A stretch of DNA of 57,929 nt from contig JALNZD010000022.1 of NCBI GenBank assembly GCA_023229505.1, positions 1 through 57,929 of the forward strand, given 5' to 3'. Positions 15,607-24,748 of the stretch are shown piece after piece. How positions within the stretch are numbered: the first letter of the stretch is position 1; each line of letters starts with the position of its first letter. The stretch is from Bacteroidales bacterium (GTDB lineage Bacteria > Bacteroidota > Bacteroidia > Bacteroidales > JAGOPY01). The position numbers and the translations under genes were made by a program. A model generated the notes under the pieces. It worked only from the letters and a program-made list of their open reading frames with translations, was not told the origin of the DNA and did not search any database.

Positions 15607-17442
15607 ATGGCTGACATCATTCAACTCCTTCCTGATTCTGTAGCCAATCAGATAGCTGCCGGGGAAGTTATTCTCCGCCCGGCCTCCGCTGTTAAGGAGT
15701 TGCTTGAAAATGCCATTGATGCAGGTGCGACGGAAATCAACCTGATTATTAAAGACGCGGGAAAGACACTTATTCACGTGGTAGATAACGGAGGCGGGAT
15801 GTCGGAAAGGGATGCCCGTATGTCATTCGAACGGCACGCGACCAGCAAGATCAGGCAGGCAAACGACCTTTTCGCGATCCGAACGCTGGGTTTCAGGGGC
15901 GAAGCCCTGGCTTCCATAGCTGCTATCGCCCAGGTTGAAATGAAAACGCGCAGACACGAGGATGAATTGGGAACATTGGTTGAAGTTGAAGGATCACGCG
16001 TTAAAAACCAGGTGAACTGCAGTTGCCCGGCCGGGACATCCGTCCAGGTTAAAAACCTTTTTTTTAATGTTCCGGCAAGAAGAAGTTTTTTAAAAGCAGA
16101 ATCGGCTGAGCAAAAGCACATTGTAGATGAGTTTTTTCGTGTTTCCCTGGTTTATCACGAAGTCCGATTCACTTTCCATCAGAATCAAAAAATTCTTTAC
16201 CAGTTGCAGGTAACAGGCAGAAAACAGCGCATTCTTGCTTTGTTTGGCTCCGGTTATAACGAGCGGCTTATGCCGGTAGAACACATCTCCGATGCCATTT
16301 CCATCACTGGTTTCATTGGAAAGCCGGAATTTGCGCGTAAAACCCGTGGCGAACAATTTTTTTTTGTCAACGGGAGGTATATCCGTCACCCTTACCTCCA
16401 TCATTCCATTGAAAGCGCCTATCGGGAGCTAATTCCCATTGATGCAGTGCCAAGTTATTTTATTTACATCGATACAGATCCCGGCACCATTGACATCAAT
16501 ATCCACCCCACAAAAACGGAGGTAAATTTCCTTGACAACAAAGTGATATATGCTGTCATCCGGTCTGCTGTGAGGCAATGTTTAGGCTTGAATAACATAT
16601 TGGACAGCATTGACTTTAATGTGGAACGAAGCCACGATTATTCACCTCCGAAAGATGGGCGTCAGGTAAAGAACCCATTTGATGTACCACCATCGGACTA
16701 CAATCCATTTGACCATTCCGTCGATAAAAAGAAACCGACAGGTGAACCTTGGTTTAAAGCGCCCGTTAAGGGATGGGAAGGCCTTTATGATAACAATGAC
16801 TTCAAAGGCATTCAGTCACCTCAGAACGATGGTCTGTTCAGTGAAACCGAATTTCAAACCGCATCTCAGGAAGCTGACAGGGCAAGCGTTTTCCAGTTCC
16901 ATAACCGCTACTTGGTCAGCAGTATCAAATCGGGCCTGGTTGTGATCGATCAGCAGCGGGCCCATGAAAGGATCCTTTATGAACAATACCTGGACCGTAT
17001 CCAGCATCATCAGCAAATAATCCAACATGAGCTATTTCCTTTTCAGGTTTCATTTGGTCCAAGTGACGGTGAATTGGTCGATGAGATAATGGAAGACCTG
17101 AATATCCTTGGATTTCACCTGAACAAACTTGGGAAAAATACGTTTGTTGTATCAGGTACTCCATCCGGTATGCAGGACACGGACCTGCAGGCGCTATTGG
17201 AAGATTTATTAGACCAGTATAAGAAGAATCTTGTTGATTTGGGTTTGGATAAAAGCACTAATTTAGCACGCTCTTTGGCTTTCAGTGTGTCTGCTAAATC
17301 AGGCAGACGGTTTTTTACAGAAGAGATGAGCCATCTTATTGATGAGCTATTTTCCTGTAAAGCCCCGGATTTAACTCCTGACGGGCGAAAGGTTTTTACT
17401 ATCATCCCGGTGGATCAAATCAACCAATTACTAAACCGTTAA
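15607..17442 (+). CDS. mutL: DNA mismatch repair protein MutL
   Basis: MutL (611 residues) couples mismatch recognition by MutS to strand incision. The N-terminal GHKL ATPase is intact: ENAIDAGATEI (Mg-binding Asn), VDNGGGM, ATSKI, and LGFRGEALASI. A linker of about 100 residues rich in Pro, Asp and Lys follows (about 345-425), then the dimerisation domain. In endonuclease-type MutL this domain has DQHA(X)2E(X)4E and CPHGRP. Here the first reads DQQRAHERILYE (D448), so His-Ala became Gln-Arg, and the C-terminal motif reads LTPDGRKV. Nuclease activity is therefore uncertain. It belongs to the operon starting at 14747. Confidence 0.96.
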   Translation: MADIIQLLPDSVANQIAAGEVILRPASAVKELLENAIDAGATEINLIIKDAGKTLIHVVDNGGGMSERDARMSFERHATSKIRQANDLFAIRTLGFRGEALASIAAIAQVEMKTRRHEDELGTLVEVEGSRVKNQVNCSCPAGTSVQVKNLFFNVPARRSFLKAESAEQKHIVDEFFRVSLVYHEVRFTFHQNQKILYQLQVTGRKQRILALFGSGYNERLMPVEHISDAISITGFIGKPEFARKTRGEQFFFVNGRYIRHPYLHHSIESAYRELIPIDAVPSYFIYIDTDPGTIDINIHPTKTEVNFLDNKVIYAVIRSAVRQCLGLNNILDSIDFNVERSHDYSPPKDGRQVKNPFDVPPSDYNPFDHSVDKKKPTGEPWFKAPVKGWEGLYDNNDFKGIQSPQNDGLFSETEFQTASQEADRASVFQFHNRYLVSSIKSGLVVIDQQRAHERILYEQYLDRIQHHQQIIQHELFPFQVSFGPSDGELVDEIMEDLNILGFHLNKLGKNTFVVSGTPSGMQDTDLQALLEDLLDQYKKNLVDLGLDKSTNLARSLAFSVSAKSGRRFFTEEMSHLIDELFSCKAPDLTPDGRKVFTIIPVDQINQLLNR

Positions 17443-17454
17443 TACGGGTTTAAT

Positions 17455-18306
17455 ATGACAGAACAGTTCAGACCGAGGGGATTTTCCTTATTACCGACTC
17501 TGGTGAAGAATCTGCTGATCATCAATGGATTAATGTTCATTGCGCAGATTGTAGCGGAGAAATCATTCGGTGTCAACCTCGAAGATTTACTTGGCTTGCA
17601 TTATCCGGCTTCCATGGCATTCAGGCCCTGGCAGTTTATTACATACATGTTCCTTCATGGTAATTTTTGGCACCTGTTTTTCAATATGTTTGCCCTTTGG
17701 ATGTTCGGGTATGCTTTAGAAAACATATGGGGGCCCAGGCGTTTCCTGATCTATTACTTTGCCACCGGAATCGGAGCGGGATTAGTTCAATGCCTCGTCA
17801 TTTTCATTACTGTCAACCCTACAGTGATACTGCTTAATGGGTTAATCGCCGATCCTAATGCCCCCGCGATCTTTGATTTCATCAATCAACATGCCCTTCA
17901 GATTAATCAATATTCCGGTGATATTTATTCCCAGGCACAAAAGTTCCAGGAAGCCCTGCAAACCCTTGCTTACAGCCCTGAAAACCGCCAGGCTTTGCAA
18001 ATTGCGCATGACTTCCTGGTGGATTACCGGGAATATTACCTCAGCCTTCCAAATGTAATTGGTGCGTCAGGTGCTGTTTTTGGCATCTTACTGGCCTTTG
18101 GTATGCTTTTCCCGAATACACTGATCTTTATCTATTTCCTTTTCCCGATAAAAGCTAAATATTTCGTGATCATTTATGGTCTTATTCAATTGTTTTATGG
18201 TTTCAGCGGGGCAGATTCCAATGTTGCCCATTTCGCACACCTTGGCGGCATGATATTTGGATTTTTCCTGATTCTTTACTGGAAGAAACGAGGCAGGTTA
18301 TATTAA
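17455..18306 (+). CDS. rhomboid family intramembrane serine protease (first of pair)
   Basis: A 283-residue rhomboid protease. It cleaves transmembrane substrates within the membrane using a Ser-His dyad. HGNFWHLFFNMFALWMFG is the loop-1/TM2 signature, VIGASGAVFGILLAFG holds the catalytic Ser (about residue 205), and NVAHFAHLGGMIFGF holds the His. A loop of about 80 residues between TM3 and the catalytic helix (roughly residues 120-200) is longer than in E. coli GlpG and contains a soluble helical stretch. It begins 12 bases after mutL and 7 bases before the second rhomboid gene. Confidence 0.93.
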   Translation: MTEQFRPRGFSLLPTLVKNLLIINGLMFIAQIVAEKSFGVNLEDLLGLHYPASMAFRPWQFITYMFLHGNFWHLFFNMFALWMFGYALENIWGPRRFLIYYFATGIGAGLVQCLVIFITVNPTVILLNGLIADPNAPAIFDFINQHALQINQYSGDIYSQAQKFQEALQTLAYSPENRQALQIAHDFLVDYREYYLSLPNVIGASGAVFGILLAFGMLFPNTLIFIYFLFPIKAKYFVIIYGLIQLFYGFSGADSNVAHFAHLGGMIFGFFLILYWKKRGRLY

Positions 18307-18313
18307 TGTAATC

Positions 18314-19240
18314 ATGAACCCAAACTTTAATCCATTAGAAGATATCGTCCGGTTTTTCAGGTCAAAAGCCGTATTACCAAGGCTTATCCTTATTAATGCT
18401 GCGATCTGGGTTGGTATTGGTGCCATGAGGGTTTTCTCCTTCTTATTTAATGTCCCTGATTCCACGCTGACGAATTATATAGTTGATTATTTTGCCTTGC
18501 CGGCTAACCTTGGAAGCCTCCTTTCCCATCCCTGGACCCTGATTACTTATATGTTTCTTCACATCGATTTCTTGCATGTTCTTTTCAATATGCTCTGGCT
18601 TTTCTGGTTTGGTAAAATATTTCTTGAGTTTCTCAAATCCGGGCAATTATTGTTGATTTATCTATCAGGCGGTATATCAGGTGGTATTTTATACCTGCTT
18701 TTCTATAATATTTTTCCCGTATTTGAAAAATCGTTGGATTTATCGTTTGCCCTGGGAGCCTCTGCATCGGTGATGGCCATAGTCACAGCGATTTCTTTTT
18801 ATGTCCCTGGTTATTCAATACATTTGTTGTTCTTAGGGAAAATAAGAATCTTTTATATTGCTCTCTTTTTATTTATACTTGATTTCTTTATGATCAGGTC
18901 GGAAAATGCCGGAGGGCATATTGCCCATATTGGCGGGGCTTTGTTTGGACTCAGTTATATCGTTGCAAGGCGCAAAGGGATGAATTTCAGCGGGGTTTTT
19001 GGCATGTCCCGTTTAAAGGAATTTTTCCGGAAGATGAGAAAAAGCAAACTGCGGATTGAATATAACAATACAAGTTCAACCTTTGGACGGCCTCTTACAG
19101 ATGATGACTACAACATACGCAGGGCCCAAAGACAAAGAATGATTGATGACATTCTCGATAAAATATCAAATTCAGGTTATGAAAGCCTGACTTCAGATGA
19201 AAAAGAAATTCTTTTTAAATCGAGTAATTCAAGCAACTAG
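18314..19240 (+). CDS. rhomboid family intramembrane serine protease (second of pair)
   Basis: A second rhomboid of 308 residues. HIDFLHVLFNMLWLFWFG is the loop-1/TM2 signature, FALGASASVMAIVTA holds the Ser, and GGHIAHIGGALFGL holds the His, so it should be active. After the last helix it has a cytoplasmic tail of about 85 residues, basic at first (KEFFRKMRKSKLRIEY) and then with DDYNIRRAQRQRMIDDI, ending in a 'LTSDEKEILFK' motif seen in tails of Bacteroidetes rhomboids. The pair behind mutL is a conserved arrangement. Substrates are unknown. Confidence 0.92.
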   Translation: MNPNFNPLEDIVRFFRSKAVLPRLILINAAIWVGIGAMRVFSFLFNVPDSTLTNYIVDYFALPANLGSLLSHPWTLITYMFLHIDFLHVLFNMLWLFWFGKIFLEFLKSGQLLLIYLSGGISGGILYLLFYNIFPVFEKSLDLSFALGASASVMAIVTAISFYVPGYSIHLLFLGKIRIFYIALFLFILDFFMIRSENAGGHIAHIGGALFGLSYIVARRKGMNFSGVFGMSRLKEFFRKMRKSKLRIEYNNTSSTFGRPLTDDDYNIRRAQRQRMIDDILDKISNSGYESLTSDEKEILFKSSNSSN

Positions 19241-19322
19241 TCTTATGTAACTATGGGGTAATGAATGTTATATTCTCCAATAGCTTACAAAGTACTTAAA
19301 GTAAATTCACCCGGAATAAGTA

Positions 19323-20459
19323 ATGGCTGAGAATAAAACATCTGGAAATAAAAGGCTGGGATTTTTTAACAGCTTTATTCTGATTGTAAATATTTTATTC
19401 ATATTTGCCCTTGCTTTATCTTACCTGTCAGTGCATGTCAGCCCTGTGAAAAGCTGGATCCTGCCTTTCTTCGGTTTGCTTTATCCTTTCCTGATCATTA
19501 TCAACCTTTTCTTTGTTATTTACTGGATACTTCGTTTGAGGTGGCTATTCCTGATCCCGGCCATCTTTATTTTAGCGGGGTGGAACCATCTGGAGCGCTT
19601 AGTCCAATTCAGTTCACCCGGAACGCCTTCCGCGAACAGCAGTTCTTTCAAGGTAATCAGCTATAATGTTAAAAATCTTTCAAACGATAATGTTGTCCTT
19701 ATCAAGCCTCAAATCCGCAGCAAGATTCTTGATTTTCTGGATGAAGAAGATGCTGATATTTTATGCCTTCAGGAATTTGCCATCGTGCATCCGGATCCGG
19801 AAGCTTTCATCGACTCACTGTCTGATCGCCTGGAAATGCCGTTTCATGCATATATTCAATACTTTGAAAAACCCCGCAAGAGAATTGATGCCATTTTCAC
19901 TTTTTCAAAATATCCAATCCTCAACTCAGGTTCGGTAAAAAAGGATAATCAACATAATTATGCCCTGTTTACTGACCTGTTGATGGATAAAGATACGGTC
20001 AGACTTTTTAATATCCATTTAGAATCTCTCAGGTTCAAGCATGAGGATTATAATTTCATTTCGGAGTTTGATCTGCAATTCGAAGAAAATGAAGATATCC
20101 AGGAAGGTTCGCGGAGGATATTTGAAAAACTGAAGACTGCATTTGCCAGGAGAGCTTCGCAGGTTGATAACCTGTCATCCTGTATTATCCAGTCCCCATA
20201 CCCTGTTATCCTATGCGGCGATTTTAACGATACGCCTAACTCTTATGCATATCAGCAACTGACAGTCAATCTAAAAGATGCCTTTATGCAGAGTGGCAAG
20301 GGGTTTGGAAATACCTATATTGGAAAGCTTCCATCCTACCGGATCGATTTTATCCTGTACGATGACTATTTCGTATCCTGGAATTGCAGCAGGAAACTCA
20401 TTAAACTATCTGATCATTACCCAGTGACCTGCATAATGGGAAAGAGACAGGAGAATTAA
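19323..20459 (+). CDS. membrane-anchored endonuclease/exonuclease/phosphatase family protein
   Basis: A 378-residue protein with three hydrophobic helices in the first 90 residues and a DNase I-like EEP domain outside or behind the membrane. The domain shows FKVISYNVKNLS (Asn), DILCLQEFA (Glu metal ligand), LFNIHLESLR (His), ILCGDFNDTPNS (Asp-Asn pair) and IKLSDHYPVTC (Asp-His pair), so the active site is complete. Family substrates range from nucleic acids to inositol phosphates and lipids; the membrane anchor favours a lipid or envelope phosphodiester, which is inference. It follows the rhomboid pair by 82 bases. Confidence 0.88.
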   Translation: MAENKTSGNKRLGFFNSFILIVNILFIFALALSYLSVHVSPVKSWILPFFGLLYPFLIIINLFFVIYWILRLRWLFLIPAIFILAGWNHLERLVQFSSPGTPSANSSSFKVISYNVKNLSNDNVVLIKPQIRSKILDFLDEEDADILCLQEFAIVHPDPEAFIDSLSDRLEMPFHAYIQYFEKPRKRIDAIFTFSKYPILNSGSVKKDNQHNYALFTDLLMDKDTVRLFNIHLESLRFKHEDYNFISEFDLQFEENEDIQEGSRRIFEKLKTAFARRASQVDNLSSCIIQSPYPVILCGDFNDTPNSYAYQQLTVNLKDAFMQSGKGFGNTYIGKLPSYRIDFILYDDYFVSWNCSRKLIKLSDHYPVTCIMGKRQEN

Positions 20460-20518
20460 ATATTTCTGTTGACAGCCACATTTTATCAGGATTGTAAAAA
20501 GTATATTAACAGCGTCTT

Positions 20519-22561
20519 ATGGACTTCAAGCTAATATCTGACTTTAAACCCACCGGCGACCAACCGGAGGCCATTAAGCAGCTACTGGAAGGCATTGAGC
20601 GCGGCGATCCTGCCCAGGTCTTATTGGGGGTGACCGGTTCGGGAAAAACATTTACTATCGCCAATGTTATTTCCCAAATCAAACGGCCGACCCTCGTGCT
20701 AAGCCATAATAAAACGCTGGCAGCGCAGCTTTATGGGGAATTCAGGCAATTCTTCCCTGATAACGCTGTGGAATATTTCGTTTCCTACTACGATTACTAT
20801 CAGCCTGAAGCTTATCTTCCGGTCACCAATACCTATATTGAGAAAGACCTTTCTATCAATGAGGAGATTGAGAAGTTGCGGTTGAGTACTTCATCTTCAT
20901 TACTTTCGGGTAGAAGAGATATTATCGTGGTTTCATCTGTTTCCTGCATTTTTGGAATTGGAAATCCGGATGACTTTAATAACAACGTTATCCGCATCAA
21001 AACCGGCGAGCATCTCAGCCGCAACCGATTACTTTATTCCCTCGTCGATGCATTATATTCCAGGACGGAGACTGATTTTGGAAGGGGCAGATTCAGGGTC
21101 AGGGGTGATAGTGTGGACATCTACCCTGCTTATGCCGATTTTGCCTACCGGATTGTTTTTTTTGGAGATGAGATCGAAGGCATCGAATCTTTTAATCCCC
21201 TGAATGGCTTCCGTCTGGATAAGCATGATGAGATCACCATTTTCCCGGCAAATATCTTCGTTACTTCTCAGGACAAGATGAAAGAAGCTTTAAAGGAGAT
21301 CGAGGAAGATATGTGGAAGCAGGCTGCCTATTTCAGGGAAGTCGGAAAGGTTTTTGAAGCCAAACGGCTGGAAGAACGGGTTACTTATGATGTGGAGATG
21401 ATGCGGGAACTTGGCTATTGCTCCGGCATTGAAAATTACTCGCGGTATTTTGACGGAAGAGCTTCAGGCACCCGTCCTTTTTGCCTGATCGATTTTTTCC
21501 CTGACGATTATCTCATGGTAATTGATGAGAGCCATGTTACAGTGCCTCAGGTCAGGGCTATGTATGGCGGCGACCGCTCCAGGAAGCAAACCCTGGTGGA
21601 GTTTGGGTTCAGGCTGCCTTCTGCACTTGATAACAGGCCGCTTAAGTTCGACGAATTTGAATCATTGGTCAACCAGATCATTTATGTCAGTGCTACTCCA
21701 GCCGATTATGAACTTCAGCGTTCAGGAGGTGTGGTTGTTGAGCAGCTGATCCGGCCAACAGGGCTATTGGACCCGGTTATCGAAGTCAGGCCCAGCCAGA
21801 ATCAGATTGACGACCTGCTTGAAGAAATCGACAAAACCGTTAAAAGCGGGAGCCGGGTATTGGTGACAACACTCACAAAAAGGATGGCGGAAGAACTGAC
21901 GAAATATATGGTAAGATTAGGCATTAAGTGCCAATATATCCATTCTGAAGTCGAGACACTTGATAGGGTGGAGATAATGAGAGATTTACGACTGGGTAAA
22001 TTTGATGTTTTAGTTGGCATTAATTTACTAAGAGAAGGGCTCGACCTGCCTGAAGTGTCTCTGGTAGCTATTCTTGATGCGGATAAAGAAGGATTTCTGC
22101 GTTCTGCCCGATCACTTACCCAGACAGCCGGAAGGGCGGCAAGAAACATTGATAGCCGCGTTATCATGTATGCAGATAAGATCACTGATTCCATGCGGAC
22201 GACTATCGATGAGACCACCCGTCGAAGAGAGAAACAACTGGCTTACAATGAAGAGCACGGCATCACCCCCACTGCAATAATTAAATCTGTTGAACGGATT
22301 ATGGGGCAAACTGTTGTGGCCGATGCAAAAAAGAGAGAGCCTCAGGCTTACTATGAAAAACAGGATGTTGAAGTCGCCGCAGATCCTGTGCTTCAATATA
22401 TGACTGATGCCCAGTTGTTAAAATCCATTTCGGATCTGAGAAAAGAGATTGAAAAGACGGTGAAAGATCTCGATTTTATCAATGCAGCGAAACTCCGCGA
22501 CGAAATGTTCACCCTTGAAGATTACTTTAATGAGAGAAAATCTGGTTCAAAGAAATTATAA
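20519..22561 (+). CDS. uvrB: excinuclease ABC subunit B
   Basis: UvrB (680 residues, normal length) is the damage-verifying helicase-like subunit of nucleotide excision repair, receiving DNA from UvrA and recruiting UvrC. Walker A is VLLGVTGSGKTFTIANV near residue 40, and the damage-probing beta-hairpin is YYDYYQPEAYLP. LMVIDESHVT is the DEAD-like box, and QTAGRAARN is helicase motif VI. The C-terminal UVR domain (KSISDLRKEIEKTVKDLDF) that binds UvrC is present. It has its own start 59 bases after the previous gene. No LexA-type operator is evident. No anomalies seen. Confidence 0.97.
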   Translation: MDFKLISDFKPTGDQPEAIKQLLEGIERGDPAQVLLGVTGSGKTFTIANVISQIKRPTLVLSHNKTLAAQLYGEFRQFFPDNAVEYFVSYYDYYQPEAYLPVTNTYIEKDLSINEEIEKLRLSTSSSLLSGRRDIIVVSSVSCIFGIGNPDDFNNNVIRIKTGEHLSRNRLLYSLVDALYSRTETDFGRGRFRVRGDSVDIYPAYADFAYRIVFFGDEIEGIESFNPLNGFRLDKHDEITIFPANIFVTSQDKMKEALKEIEEDMWKQAAYFREVGKVFEAKRLEERVTYDVEMMRELGYCSGIENYSRYFDGRASGTRPFCLIDFFPDDYLMVIDESHVTVPQVRAMYGGDRSRKQTLVEFGFRLPSALDNRPLKFDEFESLVNQIIYVSATPADYELQRSGGVVVEQLIRPTGLLDPVIEVRPSQNQIDDLLEEIDKTVKSGSRVLVTTLTKRMAEELTKYMVRLGIKCQYIHSEVETLDRVEIMRDLRLGKFDVLVGINLLREGLDLPEVSLVAILDADKEGFLRSARSLTQTAGRAARNIDSRVIMYADKITDSMRTTIDETTRRREKQLAYNEEHGITPTAIIKSVERIMGQTVVADAKKREPQAYYEKQDVEVAADPVLQYMTDAQLLKSISDLRKEIEKTVKDLDFINAAKLRDEMFTLEDYFNERKSGSKKL

Positions 22562-22584
22562 ACCAAATATTCCATATCAATAAA

Positions 22585-23424
22585 ATGAATGACCAGGAGC
22601 TTTTACAAGCAGCTATATGTGCAGCTATCTCAGGAAGTTCCGAAATCCTTGATATTTACGGGCAGGAATTTGAAGTCGAGTTTAAGGTGGATAAGAGTCC
22701 GCTGACGTTGGCTGACCAATATGCCCATGAAGCCATTTGTAATGCTTTGAAGGCGACAGGACTGCCAATACTGAGTGAAGAAGGGAAAAATATCCCCTAT
22801 GAGATCCGAAAGGATTGGGAGAGATTCTGGTTGGTCGATCCTTTAGATGGGACAAAAGAATTCGTAAAGCGAAACGGCGAGTTCACGGTTAACATCGCCC
22901 TGATTAGTAATCGGAAGGCCGTGATGGGAGTTATACTGGTGCCGGTTAGCGGATTACTCTACTTTGCATCCCGTTCAACAGGGGCCTTTAAAATCATACT
23001 GGAAGGCAAAGGCGACATGAGCCTTGAGAAAATGATGCAAGATGCTGAATCTTTGCCTTTGCCAGGCTTGCTTCATACAGTAACTGTAGTGGGCAGCCGA
23101 TCTCACCTTTCGCAAGAAACAACAGATTTTGTACAGAATCTGCAGAAAAACCAACCAGACCTTGATTTTATTTCCATAGGAAGCTCACTGAAATTGTGCC
23201 TGATTGCTGAAGGGAAGGCACATATTTACCCTCGTTTAGGGCCAACCATGGAATGGGACACCGCTGCCGGCCAGGCGATCGTGGAGATTTCAGGTGGCAA
23301 AATGGTTCAGGCCGATTCAGGGGAAGCAGTCCTTTATAACAAACCTGACCTTCATAATCCCTGGTTTGTGGCCAGCAGATTATTTTTCTGTTTCGATCAA
23401 TTCCACATCAAAAACGAGCGGTGA
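22585..23424 (+). CDS. cysQ: 3'(2'),5'-bisphosphate nucleotidase CysQ
   Basis: An inositol-monophosphatase-fold enzyme (279 residues) that removes the 3' phosphate from PAP made during sulfate assimilation. Metal-binding motifs are complete: LSEEGKNIPY (Glu), WLVDPLDGTKEFVK, and MEWDTAAGQAI near the C-terminus. The usual ending of the family is close to 'NPWFVA'. Here the frame runs on for about 15 more residues (SRLFFCFDQFHIKNER), encoded antisense to the C-terminus of the FKBP gene, giving a 45-base convergent overlap. I infer a lost ancestral stop. It follows uvrB by 23 bases. Confidence 0.93.
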   Translation: MNDQELLQAAICAAISGSSEILDIYGQEFEVEFKVDKSPLTLADQYAHEAICNALKATGLPILSEEGKNIPYEIRKDWERFWLVDPLDGTKEFVKRNGEFTVNIALISNRKAVMGVILVPVSGLLYFASRSTGAFKIILEGKGDMSLEKMMQDAESLPLPGLLHTVTVVGSRSHLSQETTDFVQNLQKNQPDLDFISIGSSLKLCLIAEGKAHIYPRLGPTMEWDTAAGQAIVEISGGKMVQADSGEAVLYNKPDLHNPWFVASRLFFCFDQFHIKNER

Positions 23425-24726
23425 GAAAGGCGGGATTACATCCCCGGCTCCCTTTTCTTTATATGCCAGTTTAGATGGAATGATCAATGTTGCTTTACCG
23501 CCTTCATTCATCAAGGCAATGCCAACATCCCATCCTTCGATTACAGCTCTGCGGCCAAGCGCAAATTCAAACGGCTCGCCTCTTTCAACAGAAGAATCGA
23601 ACATGGTGCCATCAAGCAGTTTGCCGGTATAATGGACTTTAACTTTCTTGCCATCGATAGGTTTCGGGCCTGTCCCGGCTTGTTTTTCAATATAAATCAA
23701 GCCATTAGGCAAAATAGTGGTAGGTGTTATGTTATTATCTTTCAAATATTTCTGAATGGATGCAATTTCCTCCTTTTCCTTCCGGGATGCTTCAGCCATT
23801 TGTTTTGCATTTTTGTCAGCTTGTTTACGTTCAAATTCCTCATTGCTCATGATTTTAATCATCTCAACCTCATAGTAAAGTGTACTGAAAGCTGGGACTA
23901 CACTGCCTGCGCCCTGGGCCCCGAAAGCCATTGCAGAAGGTACAATAGCGTTAGCTTTTCCGCCTTCACGCATCATGCCTATAACTTCCTGGAAGCCCTT
24001 GTTCTCAAACTGGCTGCCATATTTAAAATCCACAGGTTCACCTCTTTCAATTGTTGAAAAAAGCTTTTCACCGCCCAGTAAATAAACAGTATAATGAGCA
24101 TTAACATAGCCATCCTTTACCGCTGTTTTTCCGGTTCCCTTTTTTGTTTCGAGAAAGTAAATACCTGAACTGGTTGGCTGTACGGTAATTTTATTATTCG
24201 TGACATATTCCTGAAGGCGTATCATTTCTTCCTGTTCCAGTTGCATGTTCTTCACCTCGGCCTCTTTGTCAATTTCTGCCTGTGTCTGGACTTTTTGCAC
24301 TTTTACCTCAAAATAAATGTCGCTCTCATCAGTAAGGAAAGCAGGTACGGCAGGCTGCCCAAAAGTTTTGGTGAACAATGGCCCGGCTTTCAGCACGAAC
24401 GTGGCACTGTCACCCTGTTTAAGGAGTTGCAGGCACTTATAAAAATCGCCTTCATATTGTGATTCTGCGACAGGCAGGACAATGGGTTGTTGTACATTCT
24501 TGCTGTCAAAAAGCGCTGAATCCTTAAGTCCGTATTTCAGAGAAAGGGTCAGGATGCTGCCAATACGGACTTTAGCAGTATCGTTATTGTCATCCTTGTA
24601 GATTTTGTAATAAACACCGGTCTTGGTCTTTTTAAATCCGGGATATGCTCCCATGTTGCAGGAAATCATCAAGGCAGAAATGCTTACCAGGACGATAGTC
24701 AGGATTAAAATTTTCTTTAAGCTCAT
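23380..24726 (-). CDS. FKBP-type peptidyl-prolyl isomerase lipoprotein with three FKBP-like domains
   Basis: A 448-residue envelope protein with a lipoprotein signal (ISALMISC near residue 23). Three FKBP-like units follow, at about residues 35-150, 185-300 and 345-448. The third is most canonical (KVKVHYTGKLLDGTMFDSS, VIEGWDVGIALM, SKLAYKEKGAGDVIPP). The second keeps the fold marks (GFQEVIGMMREGGK, AFGAQGAGSVVPAF), and the first is degenerate and probably structural. Charged helical linkers (EIDKEAEVKNMQLEQEE and a similar Lys/Glu stretch before domain 3) join them. It likely assists folding of exported proteins. It lies downstream of the GldI-like and NrnA genes on the same strand. Confidence 0.9.
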   Translation of the reverse strand: MSLKKILILTIVLVSISALMISCNMGAYPGFKKTKTGVYYKIYKDDNNDTAKVRIGSILTLSLKYGLKDSALFDSKNVQQPIVLPVAESQYEGDFYKCLQLLKQGDSATFVLKAGPLFTKTFGQPAVPAFLTDESDIYFEVKVQKVQTQAEIDKEAEVKNMQLEQEEMIRLQEYVTNNKITVQPTSSGIYFLETKKGTGKTAVKDGYVNAHYTVYLLGGEKLFSTIERGEPVDFKYGSQFENKGFQEVIGMMREGGKANAIVPSAMAFGAQGAGSVVPAFSTLYYEVEMIKIMSNEEFERKQADKNAKQMAEASRKEKEEIASIQKYLKDNNITPTTILPNGLIYIEKQAGTGPKPIDGKKVKVHYTGKLLDGTMFDSSVERGEPFEFALGRRAVIEGWDVGIALMNEGGKATLIIPSKLAYKEKGAGDVIPPFSPLVFDVELIETEK

Positions 24727-24748
24727 AAATATTATTAATTAATGTTTG

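Noticed and set aside
21802..22218. 138-residue minus-strand ORF inside uvrB
   Set aside because: Lies entirely opposite conserved UvrB helicase motifs; low-complexity Ser/Leu-rich translation typical of an antisense shadow.
23632..24057. 141-residue plus-strand ORF opposite the triple-FKBP gene
   Set aside because: Antisense to conserved FKBP domains, with no family resemblance of its own.
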